Source: Cinclus cinclus (lineage: Eukaryota; Chordata; Aves; Passeriformes; Cinclidae). Taken from it: 64,000 nt of DNA. This document shows, one piece after another, positions 38,401 through 48,391 of this stretch. Position 1 is the stretch's first letter, and every line of letters begins with the position of its first letter. Location: contig NC_085047.1 of NCBI RefSeq assembly GCF_963662255.1, positions 59,125,362 through 59,189,361 of the forward strand, in the 5' to 3' direction. Position numbers and translations under genes: made by a program. The notes beneath the pieces are model-generated. The model saw only the letters and a program-made list of their open reading frames with translations, did not search any database and was not told where the DNA came from.

Positions 38401-41400
38401 AAAATGATTGGTATGATTTGCTTACTTAACAGTAAGTTTGATTTTATTCTTTTCCTTCTATATGAATGAAGATGGATGTGAGACAGATTTAAACTTGATA
38501 ATACTCAGAGAACTATTATTTTATACAAGCCTGTAAGTCAGCGCCCATGCTTTATATAAATGCATAAAAGAAAACTATGCATAAGGGGGTTTATCTGTCT
38601 TGAGAACTATTAGAATAATGATGGTTTACATGGAGAATAAAGTGACAAATAGCTTTAGAATACCAAAATGATCTGTGTTGCTAGCTTCTCTAAAATGCAA
38701 AAAATTTGTGTTGGCTATGTAATATCAGAGGAAACTTGAACCTTTTTCAAAGAACCTTTCTGTTGCAAAATGCTTTCTATAGAATAAATTTCTTAATTAT
38801 CATTTGTATGTGATAATACTGTAGAATTATTTTCATCATAATATATTTTGTTTCAAGCTAAGGACCAAAAATCTTAGAATTTAGATTACAAGCAATATAT
38901 AAATGGTTGTTGAATAATTGGGATACCAAAACTGTAGGCACATATGCTCTTAGAGGTACATTTGAATAGGTCTTATATTTTTAGAAGATTGTTCTGTTTT
39001 ATCCTACGAAATTAATGAGATGATCACAAAAGGACAACTCTAATACACTTAAAATTTACGACTCGGAGAAGGCAGTCAGTACTTCAGTAAATATCAAAGT
39101 AGTTGGTTAGAATACTGAATTCTTATTTTCATGTGTTTGATACAGAAGAACAGGAGAATTAAAAAGGGTATTTTTGGTGTGTCTTAAAATTAATGGCTGG
39201 ACTGTTGCTTAAGCTTTGCCAGTTCTTGTTTCTGTCATCCATCTGATCAGAGCTTGACAGAAATTTGCCAGTGGTAAATGAACTTTCCCCTTACCATGGA
39301 CTGTAAAATATAAACACAGCAGAAATTAGAAAAATAAAAATTCCTTTCAGTTTGTCGGTGTACACCAGAATCTCCTTTTAGAATGAAAGATAAAAATTCT
39401 TCCCATGTTAATGTCACTCAGGCTTCACTGCCTGTCCCAGAATGTACGTTCAAGTGAAATCTAGTTCATCAGTGGTTTTGACTTTCTAACAATTAATATC
39501 TACCTAGAAAATAAATGCTGGCTAATTAGCGTTGTGTTGATCTTTACCAAAGGGGAGGAATTATTTCTTAAAACTGGATCAAATGCTCTTTTGTGCCAGT
39601 CATCGTAAAATAAGGTGGTGGTGTTTATGCTATCAATGAAATGGTTCAGAATTGCTTTTGAGAATAACAGTGGTGTCTTTTCTGATAGCTGGCATGTGGA
39701 TTAAGCCACAAACAAGTGTGTCCAAATCTCTGGTAGGCTTTAAAAAATGCGTATTTTTATGACTAGAAAATTTTGAGTAGAAACTTTACCTGTGTCCTGT
39801 CACTGTGGCTGGTGTTTGTTTTAGACAATAAATCCCTCATCTGACTCTATTCTCAGAGGGTATCTCTGAAGATGGTATTTCAAACAAGTAGCACATTAAT
39901 TACTTCCAAAATTCCATGTGTCTTTTCCATTTTGCTTTGCTCTCTTTGAACCCCAAACAAGGGATTCTAAAGAGAAAGCATAGTATGTCTGCATTGGGAT
40001 TTTTTTTATAGATCTGGAGTACCATGTCCCATCATAGACTTACTAGTGCAAGAAAGGCATGGATGTAGTGAAGCAAGTCCTAGCAGAGGGCTGCCAAGAT
40101 GGTCAGGTGGCTTCATGGCTTGAGCTACAAGGAGAAGCTGAGGAATTAGGCTTGTCCTTAAGTGGTATGCAGAGCATTTAATTTGCAGTTGAATTTTCCT
40201 ATCTTGTATACTAAAGTTGGCACGAGGCACACAGGCATACGTTTTATGAAATATAAATGTTGAATCAAAGTAGTTGGCAAAGTGTTGATGTATTTCTCTT
40301 GCCCAAGTGAATTTTTTTCAAAGGAGAGGAAAAAGCTCACAGTACTTTTTTGCTAGATATGACACAAATGTCTGTGCTGATGTGTTACTTTTCTGTGTGA
40401 TAGCTATCAGTATCTGTACTAAAACGTTCATTAAAATGCATTTATTGCCATTTGTGCACGTAATTGGGACTCACAAAGTTGTTCCTTCTTAGATCAAACA
40501 GAGCTCTCAAGTTAAAGAAACATGCGCCTTCACAAGCAGAACTCTACAGCTTTATATTTTTGGAAAATGTGGTTGTATAATGGTATGAAGTTAATGATTT
40601 CCCTAGCTTTGCTCCTGCCTGCCACTTCGGCTAATGAGTAAGTTCAATTGAAGTGGATGTAGTAGACAGAGTAGAAGTTTAATCATGTCAAAAATACATT
40701 GTCTCAGTTCTTCAGCAGTGTGCACGTTCAGTTTGGCAGGGTTGAAATGGTTTATAGTTAGGAAATCTGCACCTTACACTGGGAATTAGTGTGTGTCATT
40801 GGCTTCTCCCTAGGGATGTTTATTGTGCAGCACCAGTTTAGGGACAATTTCAGAGAGGAAAATGCAGGAGCTAGCAGATTGGAAAAGAAGGGGGATTACT
40901 GGAGTAGCAAAACTAAAGTTCTTCCTTATTTTCTTTTTATGCATGGGCAGAGTACTGTGATGAATAGCCATAGGACTACTAGCCAATAGTCTTAATAAGG
41001 ACTTGTTGAGGAGGATTGTATTCTGAGAAGAAAAAAGTCCATGTTTAGTAGCTCACATCAAGAATTATATTGCATTAGAGGTCATTTTTGGTGTGGATGT
41101 AATAATCTGTATTTAAGACACTGGAAGATATTGGTGGAAAGCCTGAAGTGTAAGGGCAAGAGAATTCAGCAAAAGAAAAGCTAAACAGAGAAATTGAAGA
41201 GGTATAGGGCAGAGCAGTTTCAGTATCAAGCATCTGCTATTTTTTTCCCTCCCCTAGAACATGTTGGGGGATACACTAATAGGTAGAGTATAAAATCTTA
41301 ACATTAGGGCCTCAACTGAAATGCACAGCTCAATCAATAATAGTCTCCTCAGGTGGAGAAGAGTTTACATAAGAAACAGAGGAGAGTTGGTTTTAAATTA

Positions 41401-44400
41401 ATACTCATGTTTCACTTGTAACTAATTAGTTCCTTTGTAAGTAGCTAATTAACTTAAATGTTTGGCACAGGAGATCCAGATCCACTGGGGAAAAAAAAAC
41501 CTGCTAGTTCTGCCACTTGTGGAACTGCTTGACTGAATTATATGTAGATATTAAAATATTTTTTGCTTCCTTAAGCTAATTGCAGACCATTAGATTTGAG
41601 TGTAGGTGCTAAGAAATTAACTTTAAGGTTGCAGTTTTCAAAATGTTTTTAGAAGAGTCCAGTGGAGGTAGCTTTACTGGCTTCTTTTGTTTTACTGAGG
41701 AGTAATTCTTCTGTGTTGTTTAACAGAAATCTCAGCATCCGTACAGATCGTGATATTAAACTCTGGAATACAGGCCTTTTTTAGGGATGGTAGGTTGGTC
41801 ATCCAGACTAATGGCATTTTGATTTTGTTTGGTTATTTTTGGTTCTGTGTTGTTATTTTAAAAATGGGTAATCTGATGCCTGATTTGTGATTTGTAAAGT
41901 GGCTGAAAATATTGAAAAATCCAACAGATGCAGGAGTGGGAAATCAAATACACGTGGGTGTTGGACTTACAAATTTTCTGAAGCTCTCCCCTGCCTTGAA
42001 GAGCATTTCATGCCTCTTATCTTAAACTTTCTGTTGTTCTCAGTACATGTTAGTGGTGGAAAATAAGTATTTAAACTTATCTTGGGAATGTATAGCTTCC
42101 CGAGGGATAAATAATAAGAAGAAATATTCATAACTGAATATTCTGTTTCTCAAAATTCATCCTGATTGCAAACATGGAAGCATTGAAACTTCAATGAGCT
42201 TTTTTTTTTGTTTTGGTGAGATAACCTCTTGTTTACCAGTGATTGATTTGAACAATGGATTAAATAAATTTCAAGTTTCATATCAGCATAATGTTGTGCA
42301 ATGAGCTTGCTGTTTGAATCGAAGGTTAGCTTTTACAGAGGTGCCTTTGTTCTTGGGTCTGCAGGGATCCCCAGGTTGTAGTGGCTTTAGGTAGAACCAA
42401 GAACTTGCTTCTGCTGTGCTGTTCAGAAATAAGGAAGTACGAAAGTTTAGGAAGCACTGATTTCAGTTAATTAATAGCATCCTATGAACTTTGTGACATC
42501 TCCTTAAGAGAATTAGAGTGACATTAGACAGTCGGTGTTTTGTGGACATTGTTTTGCAACTTTGTAACCCTGTAACCAAAGGAGAAGATTAATTATGAGA
42601 AAAAAAACATTTCAGTATGGTTGTCTAAAGGGATTATGTGAAGTTGTGAATAGGGCATGACATACTTCACTTAATTTTGTTTCTCCTGTGATAATTGCAA
42701 ACACATCCATTTTTAATTGCCAGTTTTGTCAATGAATACTCGACAATTTTCTCCATAGCAGTGTTTGCTCATTGAACCAAATGAATACAGCTTCTGAATT
42801 TCTCCAGTGGGAAGATCTGCATAATCCCAGGGTGTTTCTCTGGTTTGTGTACTGCACATCAAACATGGAATTTTTTGGTAAATGAAATGTAAACTAAGAT
42901 AAAGTTGGATTTTGTAGTCTTTCAAAACTGCTACTTACTAGAGCTGACTGCCAAGAAAGGGATGGTTGAAAGGCAATACCTTGGAGCCTGGCAGTGCAGA
43001 GACATTGGGACTGATCATTACGTTTGGGATGCCATAATTTACAAAAATAATCAAGTAAATAGTAAGCAAAAGAAAGGTGGTCCTAAACAAAAGGGTAGAA
43101 GTCTGATACAAAAGCTGCTCAGGCACATTGGAGCTTGTTTGATGTGTGATTTGGACTTGAGTAACTTCATCTTGTAAGGTGGGTAAATCTGGCTGTGATA
43201 CAGGCTTCGTATTAGAGGCTGTGTTTCTAAATCCAAATGTATGTATTTTGTTACAGCTACAGGATCCAACTACTTCAGAGCAGCTTGGCAGAAGTGTTTG
43301 CATCTGGATTAATTTGTCTTGTGTTTTATAGGTTGAGATAAAAATGAAGAAGCCAGAGGCTGTAAGATGGGAGAAGCTGGAGGGCCAAGGAGAGTCTCCT
43401 AAGTTAAAACAATTTACACCAGGTTTGTTCTCTGAACTACTAAGTATTAAATGGTTTATTTGTATTGAGTGAGTTACAGTTATTAATAATAATTTTGTAT
43501 TAAATATTGTTTATAAAATCACAGCTTCATATTTGCAGTTAAAAAGCCTAATAGTCTTGTTTTCACTGCCAAGAGTTGACAGTCTGCAAGCCATTAGTGA
43601 GACATAGATATTAAATTTAGTCATAACTTATGTTAATCTGATGAATTGTTAAGGGTATTTGCTTGTCACTAATTCTGCTTATCTGTTTGGATCCCTGTTT
43701 TGCAGTTCTGTGTGTTATTAAGTGTATGTGTTGTGGTTTAGGAATGGTACCTCCCAGATCAGTGCCCCACTGGGGCTCTCCCAAAGGGCACTGTCATGAT
43801 CTCACTCTCCTCTCCTCTTTCTCACTGCAGTGGGATGGAGTTGAGAATTGGAGGCACTATAGGTGAAGGGCTGAGGTAAAAACAGTTTACTGGAAACAGC
43901 AATTAAATTTGAAAACAAACAGTAACAGCAACAACATTAATAACAGAAGGCTACAAAAGAGAGTGTGATTTACATGCAAAATGCTCCAGCGGACCCCCTG
44001 ATGATGGATGGCTTCCCCCTCCCCACACCTTTTTCTTGACTGGAAGCCCTGCCCTTCTTCTGGGATGCCAGAGTCCCTTACTCTCACCCCAGCAATGATC
44101 TGCCCTGGTGTAGAGTATCTTCCTGGCCATGGCAGCAGAGCTTCAGGCCCCTCTCCTGCAAAATTAACTCTGTTCTGGCCAGACCCAGGACAGCAGTTAT
44201 GTGACCTGTTGCTTAAATAATTATTGTTTTCTTAAGTATTGAATTTCTCTTGGAAACTAATTCACTGGAGTTTTTCAGTACAGATAAACACTCTGTCTTT
44301 GATAGAATTTGAATTTCCTGATTTATTGATTTCAGATATGCTTTGTTTTTAATTTAGTTCAACTTATTCTATGGCTCTAGGCTGTGCTTTTTTTTTTTCT

Positions 44401-45578
44401 ATCAGCCAATATCTCTTTGCTCATTTTGATTTAAATTATCTGTGTTGCTCTTGGCCAGCTTTTTTTTGCGTGTGTTGGATTATGTAACTGTTTACTTAAA
44501 AATAAACTCTTGCAGTTCTTATTATACTTTATTTTTGTTACTGAAATGCTTATATTAGTTTAGAGGAGTCCATTTGCATTTTCATGTACCATTATCATCT
44601 CTGATTCATCAGGTACATGTGTCTGTGTTCTCTGCCACTCTCAGAGTTGTGAGAAAATGCTTAATTAACTAACACTTCTGTTTTCAGATACCCAGCACTT
44701 ATACCCATCATCGTCTCACTATACAAGGAACTGGGACAAACTGGTGGTTGAAATCAAAGAAGAGGAGAAAAATGAGAAGTTAGAAGGAGATGCTGCTTTA
44801 AATAAACTCTTCCAGCAAATCTATTCAGACGGTACAGATGAAGTAAAACGTGCCATGAACAAATCATTCGTAAGTCTTCATTCTTTTCTCTGAAGAAATG
44901 TGTGACTTTTGCACACTGATATGATTTACTAAATTTTGCATATGTTGGGAAAAGCCTCCATTACCAATATTTTGGGCCTATAAATGAATACATTTTGGCC
45001 TTGGTTCTGTTGGACATACTGGTACAATTACTGTCACTGAAAGCTACAGGGCTGTACACTAATGAATGTGACTCTCTAAGTCCAAGGTTGTGCTTTGTCA
45101 CTGGTCTCTTTATTTCAATCAAATTGTTATCAAAGGAAGTAGAGGTTTGGCTCATGTACAGCTTGAAGACTTGCCAGAGGTGAAAGGATCAAATTCCTCT
45201 TGATTGCTTGAATCTAGTTTAATTTGTAGTCATCACAGACAAGGACGTGACTGACCCTTTAAAAGCTTCTTATTAATGAAGCAGCATCTCACTGTGTCCA
45301 GTAGTGATAAAAGTACTGTTGGTCTGGAGATTATGGAATGATGGCTCTGTCAAATTTTATTTCATTGGTACACAATTTCTGTGTAATCACTACTCTTTGA
45401 AGTTTGCTGTAGGAAATGTGGCTTTTATACTACTAGCATTCTCAGCAAACTAAACAAACTCTCTCTCATATTGCAGATGGAGTCTGGTGGCACAGTTCTG
45501 AGCACCAACTGGTCTGATGTTGGTAAAAGGAAGGTAGAAGTAAATCCTCCTGATGACGTGGAATGGAAAAAATTCTAA
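20383..45578 (+). CDS. SUGT1: SUGT1 / SGT1, HSP90 co-chaperone and SCF/kinetochore assembly factor (complete)
   Basis: Thirteen coding exons (20383-20426, 20503-20548, 23982-24072, 24757-24826, 25132-25202, 29262-29315, 31024-31040, 32031-32065, 32478-32574, 33603-33710, 43332-43422, 44688-44869, 45477-45578) join in frame to 335 aa plus stop. Domains: an Ala/Gly-rich N-terminus, three TPR repeats (about 15-128; [39 protein letters not shown]), a CS domain (about 142-232; [47 protein letters not shown]) and an SGS domain (about 246-335; [39 protein letters not shown], ending EWKKF). SGT1 links HSP90 (through CS) to clients bound by SGS and to SKP1 (through TPR); it supports SCF, kinetochore assembly and NLR immune receptors in cytoplasm and nucleus. 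The length matches the human 333-aa isoform. The start has a good Kozak context (G at -3 and +4). The gene looks intact. Confidence 0.97.
20503..20548 (+). CDS. SUGT1: SUGT1 exon 2
   Basis: 46 nt between a CGGCAG acceptor and a GTGAGG donor. It encodes [16 protein letters not shown], matching the family's SFSDALIDEDPQAAL region that begins the first TPR helix. Intron 1 is only 76 bp and GC-rich. Confidence 0.88.
20557..20591 (+). repeat. GGGCC-type G-rich repeat
   Basis: Four consecutive GGGCC-like units followed by GGGGGCGGGCGGGG, starting 8 nt after the exon 2 donor. It has at least four runs of three or more G on the sense strand, so it meets the simple G-quadruplex pattern. Confidence 0.85.
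20912..21087 (+). mobile_element. CR1 LINE fragment (3' end)
   Basis: Contains CCCATCACTGGAGGCTGTCC, a 'GCTAGATGAGGTGATCCTTTG' type segment and GAGGTCCCTTCCAACCTGGC, then TTCTATGAC, the typical CR1 3' terminus. It is 5'-truncated and lies in SUGT1 intron 2 about 360 bp after exon 2. Confidence 0.88.
21090..23981 (+). other. SUGT1: SUGT1 intron 2 (rest), nothing identified
   Basis: AT-rich intron with A-rich tracts near 21420-21470. No exon, RNA gene or clear repeat was recognised. Confidence 0.5.
23982..24072 (+). CDS. SUGT1: SUGT1 exon 3 (TPR1)
   Basis: 91 nt between a TTACAG acceptor and a GTAACA donor. It encodes [20 protein letters not shown] and [10 protein letters not shown], the first TPR helix pair. 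It ends after one base of an Asp codon. Confidence 0.96.
24757..24826 (+). CDS. SUGT1: SUGT1 exon 4 (TPR2)
   Basis: 70 nt between a CAACAG acceptor and a GTATGT donor. It encodes [20 protein letters not shown] followed by RKG, nearly identical to the mammalian second TPR. Confidence 0.96.
25132..25202 (+). CDS. SUGT1: SUGT1 exon 5 (TPR3)
   Basis: 71 nt between a GGCAG acceptor and a GTAAGT donor. It encodes [20 protein letters not shown] and RLD. The longer human isoform carries an Alu-derived insert at this exon 5/6 junction; the bird gene joins directly to exon 6. Confidence 0.95.
25203..29261 (+). other. SUGT1: SUGT1 intron 5 (about 4.1 kb)
   Basis: Non-coding AT-rich intron. The only repeat recognised is a short reverse-oriented CR1 piece at 28306-28375. 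Confidence 0.6.
28306..28375 (-). mobile_element. CR1 LINE fragment (short, reverse orientation)
   Basis: Contains GATTCCACAGTCTCTTTGGG and CAGCCTGCTTCAGGATTTG, the complement of the CR1 segment that usually reads 'CAGGCTGCCCAGAGAGGTTG..GGAATC'. It is diverged and about 70 bp long. Confidence 0.7.
29262..29315 (+). CDS. SUGT1: SUGT1 exon 6
   Basis: 54 nt between a TTCTAG acceptor and a GTAAGA donor. It encodes [18 protein letters not shown], the capping helix after TPR3 (compare mammalian WIKRCQEAQN). Confidence 0.95.
29316..31023 (+). other. SUGT1: SUGT1 intron 6, nothing identified
   Basis: About 1.7 kb, AT-rich. The open frame at 29874-30059 has no support as an exon. Confidence 0.5.
31024..31040 (+). 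CDS. SUGT1: SUGT1 exon 7 (17-nt microexon)
   Basis: 17 nt between a strong T-rich CAG acceptor and a GTAAGA donor. With the G from exon 6 it reads ASQTDL in the TPR-CS linker. It is required to keep the frame: exon 6 ends in phase 1 and exon 8 must start in phase 0. The homologous human linker reads GSESEV. Confidence 0.82.
32031..32065 (+). CDS. SUGT1: SUGT1 exon 8
   Basis: 35 nt between a GACTAG acceptor and a GTAAGT donor. It encodes [11 protein letters not shown] and two bases of Lys, entering the CS domain at KIKYDW. Further AGs follow within the exon (ACAGCAGCAG), so in-frame shorter variants are possible. Confidence 0.82.
32478..32574 (+). CDS. SUGT1: SUGT1 exon 9 (CS domain)
   Basis: 97 nt between a TGAAAG acceptor and a GTGATT donor. 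It encodes [20 protein letters not shown] then [13 protein letters not shown], the first CS beta strands that contact HSP90. Confidence 0.95.
33603..33710 (+). CDS. SUGT1: SUGT1 exon 10 (CS domain)
   Basis: 108 nt between an AACAG acceptor and a GTAAGC donor. It encodes [20 protein letters not shown] followed by [16 protein letters not shown]. It is phase 0 at both ends, so skipping it would not shift the frame. Confidence 0.96.
33711..43331 (+). other. SUGT1: SUGT1 intron 10 (about 9.6 kb)
   Basis: The largest SUGT1 intron. It is AT-rich, with one short CR1 piece (about 40084-40156) and a 2 x 10-bp tandem (34191-34210). No nested exon was recognised. Confidence 0.6.
40084..40156 (+). mobile_element. 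CR1 LINE fragment (short)
   Basis: Carries GAGGGCTGCCAAGATGGTCA and CTACAAGGAGAAGCTGAGGA, matching the CR1 segment 'AGGATGATGAAGGG..TACGAGGAGAGGCTGAGG..GGGCTTGT'. Diverged. Confidence 0.7.
43332..43422 (+). CDS. SUGT1: SUGT1 exon 11 (end of CS domain)
   Basis: 91 nt between a TTATAG acceptor and a GTTTGT donor (weak). It encodes [20 protein letters not shown] followed by [10 protein letters not shown], including the conserved RWEKLEG strand. Confidence 0.95.
43729..44192 (-). mobile_element. Solo LTR of an avian endogenous retrovirus
   Basis: About 464 bp starting TGTTGTGGTTTA and ending CCCAGGACA, i.e. the TG...CA ends of an LTR. On the minus strand it opens TGTCCTGGGTCTGGCC, has GAGTTAATTTTGCAGGAG near its 5' end, a degraded poly(A) region (CCAGTAAACTG) and ends TAAACCACAACA, as in a common class of bird ERV LTRs. 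No gag, pol or env remains, so it is a solo LTR or remnant. The subfamily is not assigned, and no clean target-site duplication could be fixed by eye. Confidence 0.75.
44688..44869 (+). CDS. SUGT1: SUGT1 exon 12 (SGS domain)
   Basis: 182 nt between a TTTCAG acceptor and a GTAAGT donor. It encodes [40 protein letters not shown] and [20 protein letters not shown], the SGS domain core that binds client and LRR proteins. Confidence 0.97.
45477..45578 (+). CDS. SUGT1: SUGT1 exon 13 (C-terminus)
   Basis: 102 nt after a TTGCAG acceptor. It encodes [20 protein letters not shown], then [13 protein letters not shown] and TAA at 45576-45578. Human ends in Tyr rather than Phe. Confidence 0.97.
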   Translation: MESGGTVLSTNWSDVGKRKVEVNPPDDVEWKKF

Positions 45579-46015
45579 TCCTATTTCTGTTCTTTACCAT
45601 CTATGTGTTGCCATAGTCATGTACTGATACTTATGTATGGACATAGCATTCTTGGATTCAAAGCACTGAATGTTCCCTTGAAAACAGGAATTGTCTGTAC
45701 ATTTTGCGTGCTTTAGAAATTCCTTCATTTGCAGATCTTACGGACATACTCAAGAGTGGAACCCTATTTTTATCAGCTCTGTCTTAATTTCTGGGAATTG
45801 AGTCCATCAGTCCAAATTTTCTACCACCTTTATCAGCTCTGCTCTTTGGGATAGGGTGATCTCTAATGGCTGGTCAGGATTATTGCCTTACACCTGGTAT
45901 TTCTGTTCCATAACTTATTAGATCTTAGCAATTTTGGGTAAAAACACTTTTCAAAACATGTTAAAATTGTTTGCTCCTTAACTCTGCTAAATAAAACTGT
46001 AAATACAACTTTTTC
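45579..46015 (+). other. SUGT1: SUGT1 3' untranslated region
   Basis: About 430 nt of non-coding sequence to the AATAAA signal. The 13-mer TTTATCAGCTCTG occurs twice, exactly 60 nt apart (ending 45781 and 45841). Cleavage is inferred just after 46000. Confidence 0.65.
45990..45995 (+). terminator. SUGT1: SUGT1 poly(A) signal AATAAA
   Basis: Canonical hexamer 412 nt after the stop codon, followed by a T-rich stretch (ACTTTTTCT) within 25 nt. Confidence 0.7.
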
Positions 46016-46539
46016 TACAAGGATGCTACTTTATTTCATTTTTAGTATTGTTTTTTTTATAGGGGAATCACTTAAAGCATATCGGTAAGGATGAGGTAAG
46101 GATATGAATGTACTGCTTCAAAAGAAAAGCTGGCATGTATAGGAGCAGAATGTGCATTCAGTGAAGAGGATGAGATTACTTTTCTTCATGCAGACATAAA
46201 ATACCCACTTTGGAGTCCTTCCACCCATGTGATAAGTTGAAGTGTAGTCACAGTCATGGAGAATGGCAAATTTGTTGTGGCTGGAAAATTTTACAGAAAA
46301 GTAGGTCCTCTGTCTACCTTCTAAATTCAAAATAAATTTACCTGGAATCAAAGCCAGCAAGCAGTTGCTTTAAATTTTGTAATTTCTGAATACTAGAAAC
46401 TGTTTAAAGAACAACTTGTATGTCCTTAGTTGTTTCCATCAGTGTAACTTCATTGTCATGATCAAATTGCAAGTAACAATAGAGAAAAAGAATTGAGAAT
46501 CTATGTACTGTCTGTGCTTGTACTTCCTGAATACAAGTT

Positions 46540-46680
46540 TGCAGGGACCTAGAGAAGCTCAAAAGCCATCTGTATATGCTCCTGGGCACCTGGCTAGAGA
46601 TGCTCCTTCTTGAGCAAGGGGGCTGGACAAGGGCACTGCCAGAGGTGCCTTCCAGCCTGAGCCTTTCTATGAGTCTATGA
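46540..46680 (+). mobile_element. CR1 LINE fragment (3' end)
   Basis: Contains GCTCCTGGGCACCTGGCT, CTTGAGCAAGGGGGCTGGAC, GAGGTGCCTTCCAGCCTGAG and a terminal TTCTATGAGTCTATGAG, the CR1 3' end with its terminal octamer-like repeat. Confidence 0.88.
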
Positions 46681-48360
46681 GACATGAACTCAGAAAATTA
46701 TGCTCAACATGCCTTGTCCATGTGCCACTGTCTCTTGGGAATTCAGAGATAGCCAAATGTTCTGTCATAATAGAAACACCATGAATCGCAAATGCTGACA
46801 GCGCCATAAAAGCCACTTCATTCCTTGCTAACCATTGGATGCTGTTTTAAGTTTGCTATTTTCCTTGCTTTTCTAATTATGTGGGGTTTTCCTGACCGTT
46901 TGTTATTTTGACTGTTCTCTTTGTATTGGACATGTTATTTTTCTACAATGTCAATTGGATGAGCCTGGTAAAATAGAAAGGCTGTTACAACAGGTGTTTT
47001 TAATAGGATGAGTGAAGTCTGCAGCTGTTAGGTATTAAATGATGATTGAAAATTAAAGAGAAGGAAGGAAGAAAGGATATATTCTGTTCCTCCTGAGGAA
47101 TAGGAACCTACATTTTACAGTCATGCTGGGGAAGTGCAGTGGCTTTTTGCCACTATTGGTACTATGCCTGTGCAGCAGAGAGATACCAAGACTTTAAAAT
47201 CTCACAGATGTTAAAAATAGAGGTTTTTTGGATGTAGACTGTGACTGCAAGTCTTGATATAATGGCGGTTTCTTGATGCACTTAGATCATAATTATCCTG
47301 CAGTGCAGGCTGGGCAGTGGTTTCTTTTGCATCACATCTGGCTTCAGAATCAATACATGCTTTCCAAAGTTCAAATTTGATAACCTTCAGAACTGAATGT
47401 TACCCTGCTCTTTGAATGGAATGAACCGACGTGGATTGGATTTGGGAAGGGTTTTGTGTGCCTTACCTCTTGATGTTTACTGAGCAGTGTCTGCTTCTTG
47501 GAAGAGTTTATCAGACCATATACTTGGGACATGTTTCAGAGAAGATTTTTTTTAGCTTTGGTGCAAGGCTTTTCTTGACCTTCAAATAATTCTGAATTGC
47601 TGGTTGCTCCATACATAGAGCATTTGCTTGTCCATATGGGATGCTAACGTTGGAGTTGATTTGATTTGAAATAGGTACTGGAACTCCTTTCTCCCAGTTA
47701 AGTGCCTTGCTGCTTTTTTATTTATGCGCAAAGGCATTTCTTTCTTTTTAATGCAGAAGGAAGACAAAGTCTGAGTGCTTCACTTTGTCACAAATTTGGG
47801 TTCTTGTCTCTTGGCCAGCCTTGCTTTGTAAATGTCATTCAGAGTACTTAACAGAGCTTAGCAAAGACTTGCTGTGGGGAAAAGCCTGGGTAAAAATCTT
47901 TTAAATAGAAATTAAAAAGTAAATTTGAAGATGTTTTCTGCCAATCAAGTTGCTCTTACTGAAGAGAACATAGCAGAAGTTCCTCTGTCTTTCACTTACT
48001 GAAAGACCATGGGAGTATTATGTCAGATAAACACAATATATTCTTCTATTAAGTGGGTACTGTTTCACTGCTTTGAGATTCAATTCACTTAGCTTAAGGC
48101 AAAAAGTAAAATAAAATGCATTGCTACTTAGGTACTCTTGAGGCATGTGTAATGCAAATATAATGCTTTAGCTTCAGGCTAAAACTTGTAGCAATCAAGT
48201 GGTAGAGCTCCCTGTCCATCTCAATCCTCTAAACCAAGTTTGCAGGTCTAGACATAATTCCAGCATGTTTCTGAGCATAGGCAGATAGTCTCTGTGTTCC
48301 TCCTTCAAGTTTAGGTTAATCAATAATGGTAAGTCTTGTTGCCTTATAGGCAGAGTGGAA

Positions 48361-48391
48361 TGTGGTGGTGGTGGTGGGGGAGGGGGGGGGG
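48361..48391 (+). repeat. G-rich tract (GGT)n then poly-G
   Basis: TGTGGTGGTGGTGGTGGGGG followed by AGGGGGGGGGG. Purine-rich and G-quadruplex-prone, in intergenic DNA. Confidence 0.9.

Noticed and set aside
42905..43303. Open frames of 90 (+) and 121 (-) codons just before SUGT1 exon 11
   Set aside because: Intronic, overlapping on both strands, without a recognised domain or splice pattern. The real exon starts at 43332.
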